From an uncultured Collinsella sp. (GTDB lineage: Bacteria; Actinomycetota; Coriobacteriia; Coriobacteriales; Coriobacteriaceae): a stretch of DNA of 18,260 nucleotides. The notes beneath the pieces are model-generated. The model made no database searches, had not been told where the DNA came from, and saw only the letters and a list, made by a program, of their open reading frames with translations. The stretch's first letter is position 1; each line of letters starts with the position of its first letter. Shown here in pieces: positions 7,284 through 12,899 of the stretch. The stretch lies in assembly GCA_900543945.1 (NCBI GenBank), contig UQTN01000036.1:1-18260 (forward strand), read 5' to 3'. The position numbers and the translations under genes are program-made.

Positions 7284-8483
7284 CTAGATAAGGTTCTTGC
7301 CAGACACCTTATCGAAGAGATGGGTCGCGTTCTTCTCGAACTTGAACCAGATGGGGTCGCCAGCCTTGAGCGCGCCCTTGGCCTCGAGGTCGACGACGGG
7401 GATAATCAGGACAAACTGGCCGTCGGGAGCAGTCACGTGGACGTGCTCGGTCGAACCCATGAGCTCAGTCACCTCGACGGTGCCCTGGAGCGCACCCTCC
7501 TCGTCCTTGTCGGCAAGCAGGATCTGCTCGGGGCGCACGCCGGCCGTGATCTCCTTCACGTCGCCGCCGTCCCAGTTGAGGGCAAGCTGAGCGCAAGTCT
7601 CGGGGGCGAGCGCAACATTCATATCCTCGGTCTTGACGGTAAAGCCGTCGCCCGAGCGCACCAGCTGGGCATCGAAGAAGTTCATCTGCGGTACGCCGAT
7701 GAAGCCGGCGACGAAGATGTTCGCGGGGTGGTTGAAGACCTCCTGCGGCGTGGCGATCTGCTGGACAACACCGTCCTTCATGACCACGATACGGTCACCG
7801 AGGGTCATAGCCTCGGTCTGGTCGTGGGTAACGTAGATAAACGTGCCCTTGATCTCGTGGCGCAGCTTAATGAGCTCGGCACGCATCTGGTTACGAAGCT
7901 TGGCGTCCAGGTTGGACAGCGGCTCGTCCATCAGGAAGACCTTGGGGTCACGAACGATAGCGCGGCCGATGGCGACGCGCTGTCGCTGGCCGCCCGAAAG
8001 CGCCTTGGGCTTACGGTCGAGGCACTCGGTAATACCCAGGATCTCGGCGGCGGAGCGAACCTTGCGGTCGATCTCGTCCTTGGGGACCTTCTTGAGCTCA
8101 AGCGTAAACGCCATGTTCTCGTACACCGTCATGTTGGGGTACAGAGCATAGCTCTGGAACACCATGGCGATATCGCGGTCCTTGGGAGCGACGTCGTTGA
8201 CGCGCTTGCCGTCGATGAGCACATCGCCCGAGGTAATGTCCTCCAGGCCGGCAACCATGCGCATCGTCGTGGACTTACCGCAGCCAGAGGGGCCAACGAG
8301 GACGATGAACTCCTGGTCGTGAACGGTGAGGTTAAAGTCCTCTACAGCGAGCACGCCGTCCTCGGTAACCTTGAGGTTGTGCTTCTTCTCCTCGGTCTTC
8401 TTCTTTTTGCCAAAGAAGCCCTTCTTTTTGGACTCGTTGTTGGGATACACCTTCTGAACATGTTTGAGAACGATCTCGGCCAT
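7284..8483 (-). CDS. Sugar ABC transporter ATPase (MsmK/UgpC/MalK type)
   Basis: 399 aa. It is the ATP-hydrolysing subunit that powers carbohydrate import through the two permeases encoded upstream; it acts at the inner face of the membrane. It has Walker A at 64-72 (GPSGCGKST), Q-loop Gln110, signature LSGGQRQR at 162-169, Walker B with DEP at 182-188, a D-loop (SNLDA), a switch His in YVTHDQTEA, and C-terminal OB/TOBE regulatory domains. Residues of about 15-43 are a Lys-rich insertion (KKKGFFGKKKKTEEKKH) placed before the A-loop region; most MalK/MsmK proteins have almost nothing there. The ATG has AAAGG 7 nt upstream. It is the last gene of the operon. Such ATPases may serve several CUT1 importers, so the single set of permeases here need not be its only partner. 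Confidence 0.93.
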   Translation of the reverse strand: MAEIVLKHVQKVYPNNESKKKGFFGKKKKTEEKKHNLKVTEDGVLAVEDFNLTVHDQEFIVLVGPSGCGKSTTMRMVAGLEDITSGDVLIDGKRVNDVAPKDRDIAMVFQSYALYPNMTVYENMAFTLELKKVPKDEIDRKVRSAAEILGITECLDRKPKALSGGQRQRVAIGRAIVRDPKVFLMDEPLSNLDAKLRNQMRAELIKLRHEIKGTFIYVTHDQTEAMTLGDRIVVMKDGVVQQIATPQEVFNHPANIFVAGFIGVPQMNFFDAQLVRSGDGFTVKTEDMNVALAPETCAQLALNWDGGDVKEITAGVRPEQILLADKDEEGALQGTVEVTELMGSTEHVHVTAPDGQFVLIIPVVDLEAKGALKAGDPIWFKFEKNATHLFDKVSGKNLI

Positions 8484-8551
8484 GTCTTTACCTTTCGATA
8501 TGCGGCGCCACGCTGAAGGGCGCCGCAGAAACTTGCAAAACAGTTACGGCA

Positions 8552-9391
8552 TCAGCCCTTGACGGCACCTGCCACCACGCCGTCGATGATGTACTTCTGG
8601 CAGAAGATGTACATGATGACGATGGGGACAACGACCATCATGATGCAGGCCATCATGGGGCCGAGCTCGACGTGGCCATAGCCGCCACGGAAGTACTGGA
8701 TCAAGATAGGAATGGTCTTGTACTTGGTGGAGTCGAGGGTGAGGTAGGGCAGCAGATAGTCGTTCCAGACCCACATGGTCTCGAGGATGCCAACCGAAAG
8801 ATAGGTGGGCTTCATGATGGGAAGGACAATCTTAAAGAACACCTGGACCGGGTTGCAGCCGTCGATCATGGCCGCCTCCTCAATCTCGAGCGGGATGTTC
8901 TTTACAAAGCCGGCGAACATAAAGACCGCCAGACCCGCGCCAAAGCCCAGATAGATAAAGCAGATGTTGAACGGCGTGTTAAAGCCGATGCGGTCCGCCA
9001 AATTGGACAGCGTGAACATCAGCATCTGGAACGGCACGACCATCGAGAACACGAACAGGTAATAGAAGAAGTTCGAGATCTTGTTATTGACGCGCACCAC
9101 GTACCAGGCGCACATGGAGCAGCACACCAGAATCAGCACGACCGACGTGACCGTGATGATGAGCGAATACATAAACGCCGAGGCAAAGCCCTGCTCGTTT
9201 AAGGCGTGCACATAGTTTGCAAAGCCGTTGAACGTCTCGGGCGTGAGCAGATCGAACGCCGTGGTGGTGCTGATTGCGGTCCCCTTCTTAAAGGAATTGA
9301 GCGCAATCATGAACACGGGGTAGATCCACGCGAGCGACAGAATCGTAAAGAAAATCGAGAGCGCGCGGTTGATAGCCTTATCGCGTTTCAT
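8552..9391 (-). CDS. CUT1 carbohydrate ABC permease, MalG-like
   Basis: 279 aa with six predicted membrane helices. It is the second transmembrane subunit of the importer. The cytoplasmic EAA loop that docks on the ATPase is present (EIEEAAMIDGCNPVQVFFKIVLP). Its ATG overlaps the stop of the preceding permease gene by one base (TAATG at 9393-9389), and its AAGGAGG Shine-Dalgarno lies within that gene. This implies translational coupling and equal amounts of the two permeases. The substrate cannot be deduced from this subunit. Confidence 0.9.
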   Translation of the reverse strand: MKRDKAINRALSIFFTILSLAWIYPVFMIALNSFKKGTAISTTTAFDLLTPETFNGFANYVHALNEQGFASAFMYSLIITVTSVVLILVCCSMCAWYVVRVNNKISNFFYYLFVFSMVVPFQMLMFTLSNLADRIGFNTPFNICFIYLGFGAGLAVFMFAGFVKNIPLEIEEAAMIDGCNPVQVFFKIVLPIMKPTYLSVGILETMWVWNDYLLPYLTLDSTKYKTIPILIQYFRGGYGHVELGPMMACIMMVVVPIVIMYIFCQKYIIDGVVAGAVKG

Positions 9392-10245
9392 TACTGCTGC
9401 ACCTCCTTGGACCTCGTGGCCTTAAGCTGAATCATAGAGATAGCGACGACCAGGATGCAGAAGATGACTGCCTTGGCCTGGCCAATGCCCTGCCATGCGA
9501 TGCCGGCACGCGAGTAGAACGTGTTGTAGATGTTCAGGGCGAGCATCTCGGTGGAGTGCGCGGGAGCGCCGCCGGTAAGGGCGAGGTTCTGGTCGAACAG
9601 CTTAAAGCCGTTGGTGATGGACAGGAACAGGCAGATGGTGATGGTCGGCATCAGGTTAGGGATCTTAACCTTCCAAAACGTCTGCCATGCCGTAGCACCG
9701 TCGACCTTGGCGGCCTCGATGTAGTCAGACGGAATGGACTGCAGACCGGCGATGTAGATGATCATCATGTAGCCGACCTGCTGCCACAGGGTCAGGATGA
9801 TAAGGCCCCAGAAGCCAGCAGCAGAGTTAAGGGCAATGAGCTGGGCGCCCACGTTGGAGAGCAGGCAGTTAATCAGAATCTGCCAAATGTAGCCCAGCAC
9901 GATGCCGCCGATCAGGTTCGGCATAAAGAAGATCGTACGGAAGATGTTGGTGCCCTTGAGTGCCTTGCGGGTGAGCGCCTGCGCAATGGCGAGGGCAATC
10001 ACGTTGATGAGCACCGTCGACAGGAAGGCAAACGCCACGGTAAAGAAGAACGACGTGGCAAACTGCGGATCGGACAGTGCGCGCACATAGTTCTCGATAC
10101 CGACAAAATGCGCGTTGTTGATGGTAATAAACTGGCAGAACGAGAGATAGAAGCCCTGGATAAAGGGAATCACGAACCCGATCATAAACGCCAGGCACGT
10201 GGGCAGCATAAAGAGCGGCCACCAGCGCTTGAGTGCTTTGCCCAT
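9391..10245 (-). CDS. CUT1 carbohydrate ABC permease, MalF-like
   Basis: 284 aa with about six membrane helices. It is the first transmembrane subunit of the importer. Its EAA loop is YIEAAKVDGATAWQTFWKVKIP. It lacks the large periplasmic loop and extra N-terminal helices of Escherichia coli MalF, as is usual in Gram-positive CUT1 permeases. AAAGGA lies about 7 nt before the ATG. It is separated from the binding-protein gene by an 87-bp gap holding a strong hairpin, and is fused by overlap to the next permease gene. Confidence 0.9.
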   Translation of the reverse strand: MGKALKRWWPLFMLPTCLAFMIGFVIPFIQGFYLSFCQFITINNAHFVGIENYVRALSDPQFATSFFFTVAFAFLSTVLINVIALAIAQALTRKALKGTNIFRTIFFMPNLIGGIVLGYIWQILINCLLSNVGAQLIALNSAAGFWGLIILTLWQQVGYMMIIYIAGLQSIPSDYIEAAKVDGATAWQTFWKVKIPNLMPTITICLFLSITNGFKLFDQNLALTGGAPAHSTEMLALNIYNTFYSRAGIAWQGIGQAKAVIFCILVVAISMIQLKATRSKEVQQ

Positions 10246-10265
10246 AGAAGGGTCCTTTCAATATG

Positions 10266-10301
10266 CAGGGGGCGGGCAAACCAACGTCTGCCCGCCCCCT
10301 G
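10266..10301 (-). terminator. Intercistronic hairpin between binding-protein and permease genes
   Basis: A perfect 13-bp GC stem (10266-10278 with 10289-10301, CAGGGGGCGGGCA and its complement) encloses a 10-nt loop. There is no T-run on either side. A hairpin at this place in sugar ABC operons typically stabilises the upstream binding-protein mRNA and reduces read-through, giving more binding protein than permease. Confidence 0.6.
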
Positions 10302-10332
10302 TCGCTAATCAGATAGCTTGGGCAGCAATTGC

Positions 10333-11649
10333 TTACTCGGAAGCAGCCTTCTCGGTCTTCCAGCCGTCGACGAAGGCGTTCTTGACGTCGTCCCACTTGC
10401 TGTTATCTGCAGCATAGGCAGTCAGAGCCTGCTTGAGGTTCTTCTTCCACTCCTCAGAGGGAATGTAGACGAAGTCCCAAGCGACGGTCTTCTTGCCGTC
10501 CTTGGCCATGGCAACGGCCTGCTGAGAGAAGACGTTGTTGGTGTCCTTGGCGCTCTTGAACGGGGCGGTCAGGCCCATCTTGTCGGCGATGATGCTGGTC
10601 GGGGTGTCAGCGGTGACGCACCAGTACATGAAGTCCTCGGTGGCCTTCTGGGCATCCTCGGAAGCCTGGGAGCTCACGCACCAGTAGTTCTCGCCGCCGG
10701 AGCACAGGCCCTGGTTCTCCTCGCCGTCGACGCCGATGTAGATCGGCAGCATGCCGAGCTGATCGTCGGTCATACCGGCCTTGGTGAGATCAGCATAGGC
10801 CCAAGAGCCGTTCTGGTAGAAGACGGCCTTGCCGGTTGCGAACTCGTTGGTGGCGTCGTCACCGGTCTTGGAGGCGAGCTGCGAAGGATCGCAGGTGGAA
10901 TCGGTGATGTACAGGTCGAAGATCTGCTTAAAGTTGTCGAGATACTCGCCCTTGATCTCGTCGGCCTCCTGGTTGTGCTCCTTCTCGAACTCGTAGTAGA
11001 GCGGGAGGTTGGCGAGGTGGGTGGTGTAGCGCCAGCTGGAGGAGTCATCCATGCCGGCGGAAGTGAAGGCACCGTCAACGCCGAGCTCGTCCTTGCGGGC
11101 CTGGATGTCATCGGCGCAAGCCTTCAGCTTGTCGAAGGAGTTGATGTCCTCGGCCTTGTAGCCGGCCTTCTCGAGGAGCTCCTTGTTGTAGATGATGCCG
11201 TAGCTCTCCTGAACCCAGTCGATACCCAGATCCTTGCCGTCGGACTGCAGCGCCAGGGAGTCGTCGATGAGCTCACCGCGGAGCTTGGTGTCGGACAGGT
11301 CGGCGCAGTAATCCTTCCAGTTCTTAAGACCGGTGGGGCCGTTGACCTGGAACAGGGTCGGAGCGGAGCTCTTGGACATCTCGGACTTGAGCTTCTCCTC
11401 GTAGGTGTTGGAGGCGGCAGTCACGATCTTGACCTCGACGCCCTTCTCCTTCTTGTACGCCTTGGCGATCTCCTTCCACTCCTTGTCGACCTCGGGCTTG
11501 AACTGGAGGAAGTAGACCTCGGCAGCGTCACCAGAAGCAGAGGAGCCAGAGCCGGCAGAACCACCGCAGCCCACGAGGCCCAGACCAAGAACCGCAGCCG
11601 CGGAACCAGCAAAGCCCAGGAACTGCCTTCTGCTCATTTCGTTCTTCAT
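10333..11649 (-). CDS. Carbohydrate ABC transporter substrate-binding lipoprotein
   Basis: 438 aa. It is the extracellular receptor of the importer, tethered to the membrane by a lipid. The N-terminus has a twin-arginine motif (SRRQFLGF, Arg7-Arg8), a hydrophobic stretch and a lipobox ending in LVGC, with Cys28 as the lipidated residue. The rest fits the CUT1 binding-protein family (SBP_bac_1): KEWKEIAKAYKKEKGVEVK, FATGKAVFYQNGSWAYADL and GGENYWCVS regions. I chose the ATG at 11649 because AAAGGGTGG lies just upstream; a GTG at 11667 would add six residues inside the ribosome site. Neighbouring malQ and glgP argue for alpha-glucans or maltodextrins, but raffinose- or multiple-sugar-type ligands cannot be excluded. 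Confidence 0.9.
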   Translation of the reverse strand: MKNEMSRRQFLGFAGSAAAVLGLGLVGCGGSAGSGSSASGDAAEVYFLQFKPEVDKEWKEIAKAYKKEKGVEVKIVTAASNTYEEKLKSEMSKSSAPTLFQVNGPTGLKNWKDYCADLSDTKLRGELIDDSLALQSDGKDLGIDWVQESYGIIYNKELLEKAGYKAEDINSFDKLKACADDIQARKDELGVDGAFTSAGMDDSSSWRYTTHLANLPLYYEFEKEHNQEADEIKGEYLDNFKQIFDLYITDSTCDPSQLASKTGDDATNEFATGKAVFYQNGSWAYADLTKAGMTDDQLGMLPIYIGVDGEENQGLCSGGENYWCVSSQASEDAQKATEDFMYWCVTADTPTSIIADKMGLTAPFKSAKDTNNVFSQQAVAMAKDGKKTVAWDFVYIPSEEWKKNLKQALTAYAADNSKWDDVKNAFVDGWKTEKAASE

Positions 11650-11737
11650 TACAATCCACCCTTTCACACCGTGGCGGCACCCTTTGCCGCCGCCTTCGGA
11701 GATTGGCTTGGGGACTTGGCCCCTTTTGCTGATTTGT

Positions 11738-11769
11738 ACAATACGCTATTTGGCTAGTTGTTTGAACAA
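11738..11769 (-). promoter_or_regulatory. Proximal promoter and operator of the ABC operon
   Basis: On the minus strand -35 TTCAAA (11761-11766) and -10 TATTGT (11738-11743) are 17 nt apart. The -35 lies inside the palindrome TTGTTCAAACAA (11758-11769), the best copy of the shared operator. Confidence 0.5.
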
Positions 11770-11815
11770 GTATTACTAGAGCGGTAGAAAAACTTCGGTG
11801 AACGGTAATTTCGAC

Positions 11816-11844
11816 TTGATACTTGACAAGTTTTGTATAAACAA
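11816..11844 (-). promoter_or_regulatory. Distal promoter and operator of the ABC operon
   Basis: On the minus strand TTGTTTATACAA (11833-11844) is another copy of the shared operator. Its first half doubles as a -35 (TTGTTT), with TATCAA (11816-11821) as -10 at a 17-nt spacing. A further perfect palindrome, ACTTGACAAGT (11821-11831), lies between them. Confidence 0.4.
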
Positions 11845-11866
11845 TTATTTGTTATCGGATGCAGAA

Positions 11867-11912
11867 AAAACGCCCGGTCAAGCCGATGCATCATCGGTTT
11901 GACCGGGCGTTT
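11867..11912 (-). terminator. Terminator of the gntR gene
   Basis: A long inverted repeat (AAAACGCCCGGTCAA at 11868-11882 with TTGACCGGGCGTTTT at 11898-11912) has further pairing in its loop. On the minus strand it ends in a run of T residues, 44 nt past the gntR stop. It isolates gntR from the ABC operon, which therefore needs its own promoter. The rest of the interval 11668-11955 holds those promoters and operators; no gene is visible. Confidence 0.9.
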
Positions 11913-11955
11913 TCGCTTTGAGGGCATGAGCCTCGTCAGGCTGCGAGCTAGCCGG

Positions 11956-12675
11956 CTATCGCTTGGAGTTGACGCGGTAGTGGAAGATCTCGGGATGCGT
12001 GCGGGCATGCGTGACCTCGAACAAGATGCCGTCCGAGGTGTACGACTGGCTCTCCATGACGGCAACGCAGTTGTATTTGCCGAGGTCAAGATAGCTGCAG
12101 TCCTCATCGTTGGCAAGCTCGACACTCACCGTACGACGGCTCGCCATCACCTTGACGCCGCGTTTGTGCTCCAGATAGTCGTAAATTGACTTTGCAGCGA
12201 TCTCGGGCGTCAGACCTTTGGCGATCGACTCCAGAAAATAGCCGTGGTCCACCTGGCGAGCACTACCGTTAAGGCTACGGACGCGCACTACGCGAATCAG
12301 CTCCTCGCCCACCTTAAAGCCCAGGCGACGAGAGAGTTGCTCAGTGCAAATCAAATGTTCAAAAGACTTGACCTCGGTCGATGCGACGGCATTGTTGCGT
12401 TTTGCGAACTCGCCAAACGACTCAACCTCTTCGAGTGCGCCCAGCATGTCGGTTTCGCCCTTGAGCCAAATAACGCGCACGCCCTTGCCGTGTATAGGCT
12501 GCACAAACATCTGGTCGGCCAGCATGCTCAAGGCGCGTCGAACGGTATTGCGCGTGCAGCCAAACTCCGCGGTCAGCTCGGCTTCGGTTGGCAGCATCTC
12601 CTGAAACGCATAGGTCCCGTTAATGATGCGCGAACGGATCTCGCGGTAGATTCCTTCGTAAATCGCTTTTGGCAT
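11956..12675 (-). CDS. GntR/HutC-family transcriptional regulator
   Basis: 239 aa. The N-terminal winged helix-turn-helix spans about residues 5-70 (IYREIRSRIINGTY, then MLPTEAELTAEFGCTRNTVRRALSML, and a GKGVRV wing). A UTRA-type ligand-binding domain follows (about 90-235; SRRLGFKVGEELIRVVRVR, ending RIHPEIF-like THARTHPEIFHYRV). Members of this family, such as TreR and NagR, are usually repressors released by a sugar or sugar phosphate. It is divergent from the PTS gene and upstream of the ABC operon. A TTGT-N4-ACAA type palindrome, the kind reported for HutC-type regulators such as TreR, lies at its own promoter and at those of its neighbours. It is therefore the obvious candidate regulator. 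The ATG has AGAGGTGA about 5 nt upstream. The effector is unknown. Confidence 0.9.
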   Translation of the reverse strand: MPKAIYEGIYREIRSRIINGTYAFQEMLPTEAELTAEFGCTRNTVRRALSMLADQMFVQPIHGKGVRVIWLKGETDMLGALEEVESFGEFAKRNNAVASTEVKSFEHLICTEQLSRRLGFKVGEELIRVVRVRSLNGSARQVDHGYFLESIAKGLTPEIAAKSIYDYLEHKRGVKVMASRRTVSVELANDEDCSYLDLGKYNCVAVMESQSYTSDGILFEVTHARTHPEIFHYRVNSKR

Positions 12676-12708
12676 GACTTCACCTCTAATGAATATGTAT
12701 GGCTAGGC

Positions 12709-12739
12709 ACGATAGCATTTCTTGGAGTTGTTCAAACCG
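12709..12739 (-). promoter_or_regulatory. gntR promoter with operator
   Basis: On the minus strand -35 TTTGAA (12731-12736) and -10 TATCGT (12709-12714) are 16 nt apart. The -35 is inside the operator copy TTGTTCAAACCG (12728-12739 on the plus strand), which matches 10 of 12 bases of the site at the ABC operon. This would give autoregulation. Confidence 0.42.
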
Positions 12740-12776
12740 ATTATCGGTAAAGCACGGATTATTTACCGTCGACGGT
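12736..12776. promoter_or_regulatory. Nested palindrome cluster in the gntR-PTS gap
   Basis: Three perfect symmetric elements overlap here. ACCGATTATCGGT is at 12736-12748. CGGTAAA (12745-12751) is inverted as TTTACCG (12762-12768). ACCGTCGACGGT is at 12765-12776. They lie upstream of both divergent promoters. They differ from the TTGTTYAAACAA operator, so a second regulator may act here. Confidence 0.5.
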
Positions 12777-12836
12777 TCCCCTGAAACCCAAATCGGACCG
12801 AATCAAAACCGTCAATGCGGCAAGCAGCCAGTCCTC

Positions 12837-12861
12837 TACAATGAGTTCATTGTTTAAACGT
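12837..12861 (+). promoter_or_regulatory. PTS gene promoter -10 and operator
   Basis: TACAAT (12837-12842) is a good -10. No convincing -35 is visible. TTGTTTAAACGT (12850-12861), a copy of the shared operator, would cover the transcription start, a classic place for repression. The start codon is 39 nt further on. Confidence 0.5.
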
Positions 12862-12899
12862 TCTTGCTCGCACAGCATGTTGCATCCGGAAGGCATATT

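Noticed and set aside
7320..8516. Long plus-strand open frame opposite the ABC ATPase
   Set aside because: It is an antisense shadow produced by GC-rich codon bias; the minus-strand protein has all ABC motifs.
10318..11757. 479-codon plus-strand frame opposite the binding-protein gene
   Set aside because: Val/Leu/Gly-rich antisense translation with no domain; the opposite strand codes for a clear lipoprotein.
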